Below are positions 1 through 9,003 of a stretch of 44,957 nucleotides of DNA, piece after piece. How positions within the stretch are numbered: the stretch's first letter is position 1; each line of letters begins with the position of its first letter. The notes below the pieces were generated by a model. The model searched no databases. It saw nothing but the letters and a program-made list of their open reading frames with translations, and was not told the origin of the DNA. The DNA lies in the NCBI RefSeq assembly GCF_900129965.1, contig NZ_FQXM01000029.1:1-44957 (forward strand), written 5' to 3'. This stretch comes from Clostridium grantii DSM 8605. Its GTDB lineage: Bacteria; Bacillota; Clostridia; Clostridiales; Clostridiaceae. The translations under genes and the position numbers were made by a program.

Positions 1-29
1 AGTTGCTCTACCAGTTGAGCCATGCCAGC
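1..29 (-). tRNA. tRNA-Thr (partial, 5' part only)
   Basis: The minus strand reads GCTGGCATGGCTCAACTGG and continues into a D-arm, which is the 5' third of a tRNA. The anticodon lies outside the window. The acceptor and D-arm match the usual clostridial tRNA-Thr(UGU), and the Glu-Val-Asp-Thr order is common in clostridia, so Thr is an inference. It is the last visible member of the tRNA operon. Confidence 0.6.
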
Positions 30-65
30 ATATCCAATGTTTGTTTTAATTAATGTATGTAAAAA

Positions 66-142
66 TGGCGACCCAGAAGGGACTCGAACCCTCGACCTCC
101 GGCGTGACAGGCCGGCACTCTAACCAACTGAGCCACTGGGCC
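66..142 (-). tRNA. tRNA-Asp (GTC)
   Basis: The minus strand folds into a full 77-nt cloverleaf. The acceptor GGCCCAG pairs with CTGGGTC, and the anticodon stem CCGGC/GCCGG encloses the loop CTGTCAC with anticodon GTC. The T-arm has GGTTCGAGTCC, and the 3' CCA is encoded. It is second from last in the operon, 21 nt after tRNA-Val. Confidence 0.96.
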
Positions 143-163
143 ACATTTAACTTAGGTATTTCA

Positions 164-239
164 TGGTGGGCACAACAGGGCTCGAACCTGTGACCCCCTG
201 CTTGTAAGGCAGGTGCTCTCCCAGCTGAGCTATGCGCCC
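164..239 (-). tRNA. tRNA-Val (TAC)
   Basis: This is a 76-nt cloverleaf on the minus strand. The acceptor GGGCGCA pairs with TGTGCCC, the stem CCTGC/GCAGG encloses CTTACAA with anticodon TAC, and the T-loop is GGTTCGAGCC. The CCA end is encoded. It lies 9 nt downstream of tRNA-Glu. Confidence 0.96.
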
Positions 240-248
240 ATGAAATAA

Positions 249-323
249 TGGTGACTCCTAGGGGAATCGAACCCCTGTTACCGCCGTGAAAGGGCGATGT
301 CTTGACCGCTTGACCAAGGAGCC
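249..323 (-). tRNA. tRNA-Glu (TTC)
   Basis: This is a 75-nt cloverleaf on the minus strand. The acceptor GGCTCCT pairs with AGGAGTC, the anticodon loop CTTTCAC contains TTC, and the CCA end is encoded. It is the first gene of the tRNA operon, about 45 nt downstream of a consensus promoter. Confidence 0.96.
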
Positions 324-367
324 ATACATATATTGTGCTCAAACTTTCGCTTGACCCAACGAAATAT

Positions 368-396
368 ATGATACCGCAAATACTTCCTTCTGTCAA
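368..396 (-). promoter_or_regulatory. sigma-A promoter of the tRNA operon
   Basis: On the minus strand TTGACA (396-391) is separated by exactly 17 nt from TATCAT (373-368), and transcription would begin about 35 nt before tRNA-Glu. The rest of the 250-nt gap (397-573) is AT-rich and holds nothing else I can support. I see no clear terminator for the gene ending at 574. Confidence 0.8.
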
Positions 397-573
397 CATA
401 TTTTGATTAAATTTTTTTATCTTTTTTATATATATATCATAAATATATTTTTAGTACTGCATATAGTGTTTTTTAATTATTTAGCCACTATATATAGGGT
501 AAACATATTGTATTAATTACCCGAGTATTATAGCTCATAACATTATTACTAAAATAAATTTTATAAAAAATAA

Positions 574-1377
574 TTATTTTTTTATTCTTTCCATAATTAT
601 CAAAGCTGTATCTTCAATAGCTCTTTTTGTTACATCAATAACTTTACATCCTATTTTTTTCATTAATCTATCTGCAAAATCTAATTCATCTAAAACTCTT
701 TTTGCATTTGCATATTGTATGTCCTTATTTGTAGCAGAATAATTTCTTATACTTCCTAATCTATGTTTTCTTATTTCTATTAACTGCATTGGGTCTATTG
801 TTAATCCAATTATTTTCTTTCTATCAATTTCAAATAATTCTTGTGGAATTGGTGCTTCAGGCATTATAGGTATATTTAATGCTTTTATACCTTTATTAGC
901 TAGATACATACATAGTGGTGTTTTTGATGTTCTTGATAGTCCAACCAAAACCACATCAGCATGTTTTAATCCACTATGATCCTTGCTATCGTCGTATTGA
1001 ATAGCAAATTCCATTGCTTCAATTTTCTTATGATACTCATCATCCATTTTCCAAACAGCCCCTGGTCTATAAGTAGGTATTGCTTTTAAAACCCTAGCCG
1101 CCGTACTTATACTTGGCCCTAAAACATTAACTATATGAATGTTTTTTTCAATACATCTTTCCACTAAAAATTCTCTAACATCAACTAAAATAATGGTGGA
1201 TATAACCATGATTCTATCAGTATTTTCTAAGGAATTTACAAAATTGCTTACATCCTCCGCAGTCTTTATATAAGGAACTCTTTTAACATTTATCTCCTCC
1301 ATGAATTGTGAGGCTGTCGCTTTAGCAACAAGTTCCGCTGTTTCACCTATTGAATCTGATACTGCATAAATAATCAT
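574..1377 (-). CDS. yqfL: Pyruvate,phosphate dikinase regulatory protein (bifunctional kinase/phosphorylase)
   Basis: This 267-aa protein belongs to the DUF299/PPDK-regulatory family, which uses ADP to inactivate pyruvate,phosphate dikinase by phosphorylating its active-site Thr and uses phosphate to reactivate it. It thereby switches flux between pyruvate and PEP. The sequence shows the typical N-terminus (AVSDSIGETAE) and a P-loop-like GLSRTSKT at residues 146-153; the length is normal for the family. The start ATG follows AAGGAGG at 10-11 nt. The PPDK gene itself is not in the window. It is transcribed after the GNAT and thioesterase genes and may be co-transcribed with them. The family call is firm; the target is known from the family only. 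Confidence 0.92.
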   Translation of the reverse strand: MIIYAVSDSIGETAELVAKATASQFMEEINVKRVPYIKTAEDVSNFVNSLENTDRIMVISTIILVDVREFLVERCIEKNIHIVNVLGPSISTAARVLKAIPTYRPGAVWKMDDEYHKKIEAMEFAIQYDDSKDHSGLKHADVVLVGLSRTSKTPLCMYLANKGIKALNIPIMPEAPIPQELFEIDRKKIIGLTIDPMQLIEIRKHRLGSIRNYSATNKDIQYANAKRVLDELDFADRLMKKIGCKVIDVTKRAIEDTALIIMERIKK

Positions 1378-1411
1378 TATTTATCCATCCTCCTTCATTT
1401 TAGTACCTACT

Positions 1412-1873
1412 TTATAGCTTTAATCCCATATATACAGCATTTTCAAACGGATTATATATATATGGTTCTATTTCCATGAAACCCATGGATTTATATAATG
1501 AAACTGCACCCTTCATGGAAGATAAAGTATCCAATTTCATATAATCATAACCTTTTTCTTTGGCTTTTTTAATAGAATGTTCTACCAATTTTTTTCCTAT
1601 GCCTTTGCCTCTATACTTAGATTTTACATACAATCTTTTCATTTCACAAGTATTATTTTCAATTTTTCTAATAGCTATACATCCAACTGCTTCTTTGTCT
1701 ATAAAGGCTACAAGTATGCACCCAAATGGCTCTTCATATTTTCCTGGTAAGGTTTCTAGTTCTTGATCAAAATCTTGAAAATCTAATTTAAAAGGTAATG
1801 AGTGAGCATACTCTAAAAACAAAGTTCTCACGTAATTCATATCATTTTTACTATCTACCGAAATTATATTCAT
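1412..1873 (-). CDS. GNAT-family N-acetyltransferase
   Basis: This 153-aa single-domain protein has the GNAT fold: MKRLYVKSKYRGKGIGKKL carries the acetyl-CoA pyrophosphate-binding motif (R-G-K-G-I-G, about residues 89-94). A later segment (YKSMGF) fits the conserved C-terminal strand and Tyr region. It would transfer an acetyl group from acetyl-CoA to an amine, but the substrate cannot be read from the sequence. It begins 10 nt after the thioesterase stop, so translational coupling is likely. No oddities were seen. Confidence 0.88.
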   Translation of the reverse strand: MNIISVDSKNDMNYVRTLFLEYAHSLPFKLDFQDFDQELETLPGKYEEPFGCILVAFIDKEAVGCIAIRKIENNTCEMKRLYVKSKYRGKGIGKKLVEHSIKKAKEKGYDYMKLDTLSSMKGAVSLYKSMGFMEIEPYIYNPFENAVYMGLKL

Positions 1874-1883
1874 ACTATCACTT

Positions 1884-2633
1884 TTAATTCCTTTCCCATT
1901 GAGTTTCTGCCAAAGTTAGTACTTCTTGTGCTTCATTTATTATTTTATGTAAACAAATAATTCTATCATCCTTTATTTCTTCATTTATTAAAACCTGAAT
2001 ATTTTCTCCATACTTTGTTTCTTTTTTATAGCTTATCTTTAGCTTTTTCAAATTATATTGCATAATCACTTCCTTAGACATGCTTTCTATAATCCAAGCT
2101 ATATACTTTTCATTATTAACATGACCATTTGTATCAATATCCCCATATCTAATTCTAATGCTAATAGATTTAGAGGTATCTTCAAAATTACTAGAATCTT
2201 TAATTTTATTTCCTATATCATTACTCTCTTTTAAGTTGTATTTATTTGAAACCTGCTCTGGTATTTTTACAGGTACTAACCCTTTTATGTTCACCAAAGA
2301 CCAAATAGATTTAGCTTCTACCATTAAATTCCCATGTATATCTGTAATTTCAAATTTTCTATATGCAAATATTTTTCTCTTACCTACCGGTTGAGTTTTA
2401 ACTATAATCTCATCTAAATACTTAGGCATTTTGATTATATTTATATCCCATTTTAAAATTATCCATCCAAAACCATTGTCATTTAAATATTCTAGCCCTA
2501 TTCCCAATTTTTCACTTTGATATACAGCCATATCATTAAAAAAATCAACTATTGTTGTTATTTTTGCTCTTTTAAAATAATCAATTTGAGAATAATGCAC
2601 TTGAAATTTATTTTCCGTAATTACTCCACTCAT
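1884..2633 (-). CDS. Acyl-ACP thioesterase (FatA-type, double hot-dog)
   Basis: This 249-aa protein of the acyl-ACP thioesterase family hydrolyses acyl-ACP to free fatty acid and ACP in the cytoplasm. An N-terminal hot-dog half contains the fatty-acid-binding region, and the C-terminal half carries DIDTNGHVNNEKYI (residues 165-178) with the Asp, Asn and His of the catalytic region. The length is typical for bacterial members. The ATG is preceded by AAAGGGAGA. The gene is divergent from the flavoprotein gene at 2817 and heads a likely three-gene unit with the GNAT and PPDK-regulator genes. Chain-length preference cannot be inferred. Confidence 0.9.
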   Translation of the reverse strand: MSGVITENKFQVHYSQIDYFKRAKITTIVDFFNDMAVYQSEKLGIGLEYLNDNGFGWIILKWDINIIKMPKYLDEIIVKTQPVGKRKIFAYRKFEITDIHGNLMVEAKSIWSLVNIKGLVPVKIPEQVSNKYNLKESNDIGNKIKDSSNFEDTSKSISIRIRYGDIDTNGHVNNEKYIAWIIESMSKEVIMQYNLKKLKISYKKETKYGENIQVLINEEIKDDRIICLHKIINEAQEVLTLAETQWERN

Positions 2634-2816
2634 AATAATCTCCCTTTCGCCATAATCTCATAGATATATTTTCAAATTATGGTTTGTCATTCCATGATTT
2701 TATTATAAATATACCTTAATTTTTTTTCAAGTTAATATTTTCATTTACTTAAATATTATAATACTTTAAAATTAGTTGTATTCGTATTTGTTTTAATAAT
2801 AAAAGGAGGTTTTACT

Positions 2817-4070
2817 TTGAACCATGATTTAATAATAATAGGTGGAGGAGCATCTGGAATACTTTCCGCTATAATGGCAAAAGATTTTGGATTAAATGTT
2901 GCTATTGTTGAATCCAATAATAGAATAGGTAAAAAATTATTAACTACTGGAAATGGTAGATGTAATATATCTAATAAAAATATTAGTATAAATAGATTTC
3001 ATAGTGAAAACCCTGATTTTATTAATAAAATTCTTCAAAATTTTTCTTTACAAGATACTGAAATCTTTTTTAATTCTTTAGGAATAAATTTCATTGAATT
3101 AGATGAAGGCAAACTTTATCCTTTATCACTTCAAGCTTCCTCTGTTTTAGATATTCTTTTACTTGCTTTAGAAGAACGCGATATTCCTATATATCTTAAT
3201 TCAAAAGTAACTTCAATAAAAAAATCAAGAGATAATTTCTATATTTCCATCTCTTCTGATATGGAAATAAGGTCAAAATCAGTATTATTAGCTACTGGTG
3301 GGGTTTCAGCTCCTAATACAGGTTCTGATGGTTCTGGATACCTTCTAGCTAAAAATTTAGGGCATACTCTTATACCTCCTGCACCTGCTTTAGTTCAGCT
3401 TAAACTAGATTATCCTAGATTAAAAGCTATATCTGGAGTTAAATTCGAAGGTAAAGCTACAATTGTTGTAAATAACAAAGAAATTACATCTGAATTTGGC
3501 GAACTATTATTTACAGATTACGGAATATCTGGCCCACCCATACTTCAGTTAAGTAGAATTGCTTCAAAAGCCCTACAAAATAAATCTACTGTAGAAATAA
3601 AAATTGATATGATAAATAATAAATCTTATGACGAATTAAAAATTATGTTAGAAAACCACTGGGGTACTTTTTCTTATCGAAGCCTTTATAACTCATTTAT
3701 TGGTATTATCCATAAAAAAATTATACCTGTGTTATTAAAAGAATCAAAGATTATTGATATGCATAAACCTTGCTGGGAAATAAGTTGGGAAGATAAAGAA
3801 AATATTCTAAATAATTTAAAGAATTGGAGTTTCACAGTTATTGATACTAATGGATTTAAGAATTCTCAAGTAACTGCTGGTGGAATAAACACTTTAGAAG
3901 TAAACCCTAGTACTCTTGAGTCAAATATATTACCTGGGCTATATTTTTCTGGTGAAATATTAGATGTAGATGGTGACTGTGGTGGTTTCAACTTACAATG
4001 GGCTTGGTCCTCTGCTGCTGTTGCAATTCAAAACATCACAAAAAAACAAATGAACCAAAATCACATATAA
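2817..4070 (+). CDS. NAD(P)/FAD-dependent oxidoreductase, HI0933/YhiN family
   Basis: This 417-aa flavoprotein has the FAD-binding Rossmann motif GGGASG near residue 9, the family segment TGNGRCNISN near residue 45, and a C-terminal GEILDVDGDCGGFNLQWAWSS signature around the flavin. The physiological substrate of this widespread family is not established. The start is TTG at 2817, placed 8 nt after AAAGGAGGT; no in-frame ATG is near. The gene points toward oriC, against the fork, and ends at a bidirectional terminator shared with purA. Confidence 0.9.
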   Translation: MNHDLIIIGGGASGILSAIMAKDFGLNVAIVESNNRIGKKLLTTGNGRCNISNKNISINRFHSENPDFINKILQNFSLQDTEIFFNSLGINFIELDEGKLYPLSLQASSVLDILLLALEERDIPIYLNSKVTSIKKSRDNFYISISSDMEIRSKSVLLATGGVSAPNTGSDGSGYLLAKNLGHTLIPPAPALVQLKLDYPRLKAISGVKFEGKATIVVNNKEITSEFGELLFTDYGISGPPILQLSRIASKALQNKSTVEIKIDMINNKSYDELKIMLENHWGTFSYRSLYNSFIGIIHKKIIPVLLKESKIIDMHKPCWEISWEDKENILNNLKNWSFTVIDTNGFKNSQVTAGGINTLEVNPSTLESNILPGLYFSGEILDVDGDCGGFNLQWAWSSAAVAIQNITKKQMNQNHI

Positions 4071-4078
4071 TTTACAAT

Positions 4079-4112
4079 AGAAAAGCATTGCCTCTTCAGG
4101 CAATGCTTTTCT
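4079..4112. terminator. Bidirectional rho-independent terminator
   Basis: A perfect 15-bp stem (AGAAAAGCATTGCCT and its complement) with a 4-nt loop CTTC sits between the convergent flavoprotein gene and purA. The A/T ends give U-rich tails in both directions. It begins 9 nt after one stop codon and ends next to the other. Confidence 0.93.
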
Positions 4113-5396
4113 CTATAAATCTGTTATTCTCATAGTTTGGTCTCTTTTTGGTCCAACTGAAATTATAGAAATCTTAACTCCAGTAAATTCTTCTATTCTT
4201 TTCATATATATCTTAGCATTTTCAGGTATTTCATCATAACTTCTAGCTGCAGCTATTGAATCATCCCATCCATCATATTCTTCATATATAGGCTCACAAA
4301 TAGCAACATCCTCTAAACTTGCTGGGAAGTAATCAATAACTTTTCCATTAAGTTTATATCCAACACAAATTCTTAATTTTTCAATACCCGCTAATGTATC
4401 AATTTTTGTTACTGCGAAACTAGTTAATCCTGAAATTCTTGCCGCACTTTTTAGAATAACTAAGTCTAGCCATCCACATCTTCTAGCTCTTCCAGTTGTT
4501 ACTCCATATTCAAATCCTTTTTCTCTTATTAATTCGCCCATTTCATTATCTAATTCAGTAGGGAATGGTCCTTTACCAACTCTAGTAGTATAAGCTTTTG
4601 CTATACCTACAGCACTATCTATCATAGTAGGTCCAACTCCAGCTCCAGGACATACTCCTCCACCTATTGTATTAGATGATGTAACAAATGGATATGAACC
4701 GTAATCTATATCTAAAAGAGTTCCTTGAGCTCCTTCAAATAATATATTTTTGTTCTCCAATTTTTTATCATATATAATAACAGAAGTATCTGCAATATAA
4801 TCTTTTAATTGCTCTATATATCCTAAAAATTCTTCATATACTTCATTAAAATCTAATGCTTCTCCACCATACATTTGGATAAGTTTGTTTTTATCCTCAA
4901 TATTTAAAGCTAATCTTTCTTTAAAAATATCAAGATGTAATAAATCGCAAGTTCTTATTCCACATCTTTCAGCTTTATCTGTATAGCATGGTCCTATACC
5001 TTTTTTTGTAGTTCCAATATCATTAAGACCTCTTGCACTTTCTTTTAATCCATCTAATATTCTATGATATGGCATTATTAAATGAGCTCTATCACTAATT
5101 TTTAATTTATCTGGAGTTATTTTAACCCCTAAATCTTCAAGATATTTCATCTCTTCCAATAAAGCTTTTGGATCTACAACTACACCATTTCCTATTATGT
5201 TTAATTTCTCATCATGTAAAATTCCAGATGGTATTAAATGTAGTTTGTATTGTTTTTCTCCAACTTCAACTGTATGACCAGCGTTATTTCCACCTTGAAA
5301 TCTAACAACAACATCTGCATCTTCTGCAAGATAGTCAGTCATTTTTCCTTTTCCTTCATCGCCCCATTGAGCACCTAATACTATAAAAGCTGACAT
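4113..5396 (-). CDS. purA: Adenylosuccinate synthetase
   Basis: This 427-aa enzyme joins IMP and aspartate using GTP to give adenylosuccinate, the first committed step from IMP to AMP, in the cytoplasm. The N-terminal GAQWGDEGKGK holds catalytic Asp13 and the phosphate loop, and NNAGHT holds His41. A TTGRARRCGWLD segment and the C-terminal GTP-specificity region (SVGPKRDQT) are present. The length is normal. The start ATG follows GTGAGG at 7 nt. The 200-nt leader upstream has no riboswitch fold that I recognise. It is monocistronic, or is read weakly from proC through an inverted repeat. Confidence 0.97.
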   Translation of the reverse strand: MSAFIVLGAQWGDEGKGKMTDYLAEDADVVVRFQGGNNAGHTVEVGEKQYKLHLIPSGILHDEKLNIIGNGVVVDPKALLEEMKYLEDLGVKITPDKLKISDRAHLIMPYHRILDGLKESARGLNDIGTTKKGIGPCYTDKAERCGIRTCDLLHLDIFKERLALNIEDKNKLIQMYGGEALDFNEVYEEFLGYIEQLKDYIADTSVIIYDKKLENKNILFEGAQGTLLDIDYGSYPFVTSSNTIGGGVCPGAGVGPTMIDSAVGIAKAYTTRVGKGPFPTELDNEMGELIREKGFEYGVTTGRARRCGWLDLVILKSAARISGLTSFAVTKIDTLAGIEKLRICVGYKLNGKVIDYFPASLEDVAICEPIYEEYDGWDDSIAAARSYDEIPENAKIYMKRIEEFTGVKISIISVGPKRDQTMRITDL

Positions 5397-5488
5397 GCTT
5401 ATTCCTCACTTTCATTTTTGGAATTAATATCTATTATTATTAATATTTCGACTTAGTTAATTTTAGGAAGTATTTCAACAAAATCTAC

Positions 5489-5569
5489 TTAATTATAATT
5501 GTTGTTGCCTCCAAATAACATAGTAACAGACCCTATTATTAAAATCAATAGAAATACGAATAATTTTAT
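5489..5569 (-). other. Possible cryptic small hydrophobic ORF (no ATG start)
   Basis: Between proC and purA one minus-strand frame reads, after an in-frame stop, IKLFVFLLILIIGSVTMLF and then GGNNNYN before TAA. This looks like a single membrane helix with a short polar tail. No ATG or GTG lies at its beginning and no SD is present. TTG at about 5551 or the internal ATG at 5522 would give only 20 or 10 residues. It may be a non-canonical or decayed small gene, or chance. Confidence 0.2.
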
Positions 5570-5595
5570 GTAATTTTAATTAAAGATTCGTATTT
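5552..5595. terminator. Weak inverted repeat downstream of proC
   Basis: AAATACGAAT (5552-5561) and ATTCGTATTT (5586-5595) form a 10-bp stem with a 24-nt loop just after the proC stop. It has low GC and only a modest T-rich tail, so it is a weak candidate terminator or attenuating hairpin between proC and purA. Confidence 0.35.
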
Positions 5596-5596
5596 A

Positions 5597-6403
5597 TTAT
5601 TTTGACATCTCATCAGCTTTATCTACACATTTAACAAAACTCTCCATAACTACTCCTCTAAAACCATTTTTTTCAAGAGAAAACATAGCTTCAATTGTTG
5701 TGCCACCAGGTGAACATACAGCATCTTTTAATTCTCCTGGATGTCTTCCTGTTTCTAAAACCATCTTTGCTGACCCTAAAACCGCTTGAGATGCTAATTT
5801 ATAAGCTTTATCCCTTGGTAATCCTTTTAGTACTGCTGCGTCTGCTAATGCTTCTATAAAGCTATATACTATGGCAGGAGATGAACCTGTAAGAGCTGTT
5901 ACAGCATTCATATATTTTTCTTCCATTATTTCAGTTTTACCAAAACTATTAAATATATCTTCAACTTCTTTTAACTCTTCTTTACTTATCATATCATTAG
6001 GACATAGTGCACTCATACCTTCTCCAACAAGTGCTGGTGTATTTGGCATAACTCTAACTAACTTAACTTTTTTGCCAAAATTACTTTCCGCTTTTTCTCT
6101 TGTTATTCCTGCTGCTATAGTGATAACTATTGTTTTTTCTTTTATATCTTCTTTTATTTCTTGTATTATTTTCTCATACATATTAGGTTTAATTGAAAGA
6201 ACTATGTAATCAGCATTTTTAGATACCACTTTATTATCTAACGTTATTTCAATACCCATTTCTAATTTTGTTTTTTCTAGCATTTCTAAATTGATATCAC
6301 TAACAATAATATCTTCACCTAAAAATATATTTGAATTTAGGACTCCTTTTATTATAGCTTTTGCCATATTTCCACAACCTATGAATCCAATTTTTTTACT
6401 CAT
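5597..6403 (-). CDS. proC: Pyrroline-5-carboxylate reductase
   Basis: This 268-aa NADPH-dependent enzyme makes L-proline from pyrroline-5-carboxylate, the last step of proline synthesis. IGFIGCGNMAKAI at residues 5-17 is the Rossmann dinucleotide site, and the C-terminal region has the family signature (SPGGTTIEAM followed by a conserved Glu/Phe-rich helix). I chose the ATG at 6403 because AAAAGGGG sits 7 nt upstream; the in-frame ATG at 6436 would place the SD inside the coding region. It is divergent from proB-proA, so all three biosynthetic genes share one 176-bp control region. Confidence 0.95.
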   Translation of the reverse strand: MSKKIGFIGCGNMAKAIIKGVLNSNIFLGEDIIVSDINLEMLEKTKLEMGIEITLDNKVVSKNADYIVLSIKPNMYEKIIQEIKEDIKEKTIVITIAAGITREKAESNFGKKVKLVRVMPNTPALVGEGMSALCPNDMISKEELKEVEDIFNSFGKTEIMEEKYMNAVTALTGSSPAIVYSFIEALADAAVLKGLPRDKAYKLASQAVLGSAKMVLETGRHPGELKDAVCSPGGTTIEAMFSLEKNGFRGVVMESFVKCVDKADEMSK

Positions 6404-6579
6404 ATTTACACCCCTTTTAATTGAATTTTTATACACTTATATGATATAATTTGCTAAATCAAATAAATCTTTTTAAAAAATATATTTATTTATATGTTAG
6501 CCTTTATTATACTACTTTATTAATAAAAAATAAATTATACGTATAACTATTCACATTTAAATTGGGAAGGTGAAATATT

Positions 6580-7716
6580 TTGAGTACTATTAATAGAAAC
6601 GATTATCTACAAGGAGTTAAAAGAGTCGTTATAAAAGTTGGAACTTCATCATTAACTCACTCAACAGGATTGTTGAATTTTGGAAGAATAGAAAAATTAG
6701 TTCGTCAAATTTCAGATATTAATAATAAAGGAATTGAAGTTATTCTTGTCTCATCAGGTGCAATTGCAGCTGGAATGGGTAAATTAGGGCTTAAAATTAG
6801 ACCAAAAACCATTCCTGAAAAACAAGCTGCCGCAGCTGTTGGTCAAGGTATTTTAATTCATATGTATGAAAAATTTCTGTCTGAGTATGGTAAAATTGGA
6901 GCTCAAATTTTATTAACTAGAGAAGATATGTCTGATAGAAAAAGATTTCTCAATATAAGAAACACTTTTTTTTCTTTACTAGAAGCTAATGTTATACCAA
7001 TTATCAATGAAAATGATGCAGTTGTAGTTGATGAAATTAAATTTGGTGATAACGATACTTTATCAGCTATGGTAACTAGTTTAGTAGAAAGTGATTTACT
7101 TATAATTCTTTCTGATATAGAGGGTTTATATGACAGCAATCCTAAAACTAACCCTGATGCTACTCTTATTAGCAATGTTTTTGATTTAACTGATGAGATA
7201 GTCTCTTGTGCTGGCGGTGCTGGTTCAAATTTAGGAACCGGTGGAATGATTACAAAATTAAATGCTGCTAAAATAGCTATTGCAGCTGGTTCTGCTATGA
7301 TTATTGTTAATGGTTCTCAAGATAACATATTAAATAGAGTTCTTGAAGGTGAAGAAGTAGGCACATTTTTTCATCCTAATACACACAAACTGAATGCTCG
7401 TAAACATTGGATTGCCTACGGTACAAAATCTGCCGGCATTGTTATTATCGATTCTGGTGCTGAAAAAGCAATTATCAATAAACATAAAAGTTTATTACCA
7501 AAAGGTATCCTATCTGTAGAAGGTTCTTTTGTAGAAGGGGATGTTATTTCTCTTCAAAACAAAGAAGGTACCATACTAGCTCAAGGAATAACTAACTTTA
7601 GTTCTGATGATGTTAATTCAATAAAAGGATTAGATTCTAATAAAATCGAATCTGTTCTAGGCTATAAAAGTTATCATGTTGTTATTCATACAAATAACAT
7701 GGTTTTGCTCTTATAA
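6580..7716 (+). CDS. proB: Glutamate 5-kinase
   Basis: This 378-aa enzyme phosphorylates glutamate to gamma-glutamyl phosphate. It has an N-terminal amino-acid-kinase domain (VVIKVGTSSL; VSSGAIAAGMGKLG; NENDAV) and a C-terminal PUA domain from about residue 285. The start is TTG at 6580, 8 nt after GGAAGG. Proline feedback inhibition is known in the family and acts in the kinase domain. It is 23 nt upstream of proA in a clear operon and is transcribed head-on to replication. The short upstream gap leaves no room for a T-box leader. Confidence 0.96.
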   Translation: MSTINRNDYLQGVKRVVIKVGTSSLTHSTGLLNFGRIEKLVRQISDINNKGIEVILVSSGAIAAGMGKLGLKIRPKTIPEKQAAAAVGQGILIHMYEKFLSEYGKIGAQILLTREDMSDRKRFLNIRNTFFSLLEANVIPIINENDAVVVDEIKFGDNDTLSAMVTSLVESDLLIILSDIEGLYDSNPKTNPDATLISNVFDLTDEIVSCAGGAGSNLGTGGMITKLNAAKIAIAAGSAMIIVNGSQDNILNRVLEGEEVGTFFHPNTHKLNARKHWIAYGTKSAGIVIIDSGAEKAIINKHKSLLPKGILSVEGSFVEGDVISLQNKEGTILAQGITNFSSDDVNSIKGLDSNKIESVLGYKSYHVVIHTNNMVLLL

Positions 7717-7739
7717 AAAAATTTCAAGGAGGAATTATT

Positions 7740-8993
7740 TTGAATATTGAGTCTCATGTAATTGAAAAAGGCATGCTAGCAAAATCTGCTAGTAGAATTA
7801 TGTCAACTATACCTACTAACATAAAAAATAATGCTTTACTATCAATGGCTGATGCATTAATATCTAGAAAACAAGAAATCTATGACGCTAATTCATTAGA
7901 TATGAAGGAAGGAAAATCAAATGGCTTATCTGCTTCTCTTCTTGATAGATTGCTTTTAACTGAAGATAGAATTAAGTCTATGTCTCAAGGATTAAAAGAA
8001 GTTGCTTTACTTGATGATCCTATTGGTGAGGTTGTTCGAATGTTTACTCGTCCAAATGGACTTCAAATAGGGCAAGTAAGAGTTCCTCTTGGTGTTATTG
8101 GTATAATATATGAAGCAAGGCCAAATGTAACTGTTGATGCTGCGGCAATTTGTATTAAAGCTGGTAGTTCTGTTATTTTAAAAGGTGGAAAAGAGGCTTT
8201 TAATTCAAATATGAAAATAGGTGAAATTATATCTGCAGCTGCTGAAAAAGCTGGATTACCTAAAGGATGTATCAATCTAATTGAAACTACTGAAAGAGAA
8301 GCTGTAAATAAAATAATGACTTTAAATCAATACATTGATGTTTTAATTCCAAGAGGAGGAGCTGGTTTAATAAACGCTGTAGTAAACAACTCTACTGTTC
8401 CTGTTATTGAAACTGGTGTAGGTAACTGTCATGTTTTCGTTGATGAAAGTGCTGATTTTAAAAATGCTATAGATATTATTATTAATGGGAAGACTCAACG
8501 ACCTGCTGTTTGTAATGCACTTGAGACAGTATTAGTTCACACTGCAATTGCAAAAGATTTTTTACCACTACTTTATAAATCTCTTTGTAATAATAGCGTA
8601 GAGTTACGTGGTTGTGAGAAAACACTTAAAATACTTCCTCAAACAATTAAAGCTGAAGAAAGTGATTGGGAAAATGAGTTTCTAGATTTGATTTTAGCTG
8701 TTAAAATAGTTGATTCCCTAGACGAAGCTATGGAGCATATTTATAAATATGGCACAAAACATTCTGAGGCTATATTGACTAAGGATTATAATAATTCTCA
8801 AAGATTTTTAAAAGAAGTTGATGCTGCTGCCGTTTATATAAATGCTTCAACTAGATTTACTGATGGAAGTGAATTTGGATTCGGTGCCGAAATAGGCATA
8901 AGCACTCAAAAACTTCATGCAAGAGGTCCAATGGGAATCAAAGAACTTACTTCTAGCAAATATATTATTTATGGAAATGGTCAGATTAGATAA
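7740..8993 (+). CDS. proA: Gamma-glutamyl phosphate reductase
   Basis: This 417-aa member of the aldehyde dehydrogenase superfamily reduces gamma-glutamyl phosphate with NADPH to glutamate semialdehyde, which cyclises to pyrroline-5-carboxylate, the substrate of ProC. The catalytic Cys is C258 in QRPAVCNALET, and PLGVIGIIYEARPNVT is the family signature. The start is TTG at 7740 after AAGGAGG with 7-nt spacing. The unstable intermediate made by ProB makes the tight proB-proA arrangement functionally sensible. It ends at a strong terminator at 9004. Confidence 0.96.
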   Translation: MNIESHVIEKGMLAKSASRIMSTIPTNIKNNALLSMADALISRKQEIYDANSLDMKEGKSNGLSASLLDRLLLTEDRIKSMSQGLKEVALLDDPIGEVVRMFTRPNGLQIGQVRVPLGVIGIIYEARPNVTVDAAAICIKAGSSVILKGGKEAFNSNMKIGEIISAAAEKAGLPKGCINLIETTEREAVNKIMTLNQYIDVLIPRGGAGLINAVVNNSTVPVIETGVGNCHVFVDESADFKNAIDIIINGKTQRPAVCNALETVLVHTAIAKDFLPLLYKSLCNNSVELRGCEKTLKILPQTIKAEESDWENEFLDLILAVKIVDSLDEAMEHIYKYGTKHSEAILTKDYNNSQRFLKEVDAAAVYINASTRFTDGSEFGFGAEIGISTQKLHARGPMGIKELTSSKYIIYGNGQIR

Positions 8994-9003
8994 ATTTTTT
9001 ATA

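Noticed and set aside
46..399. 117-codon plus-strand frame
   Set aside because: It is antisense to three complete tRNA genes and their promoter; the frame is an artefact of tRNA sequence.
5397..5596. Purine riboswitch ahead of purA
   Set aside because: I see no conserved purine-aptamer loops or paired stems; only a weak inverted repeat and the mini-ORF are present.
6404..6579. T-box or other riboswitch ahead of proB
   Set aside because: The divergent gap is only 176 nt and has neither a T-box motif nor a terminator hairpin.
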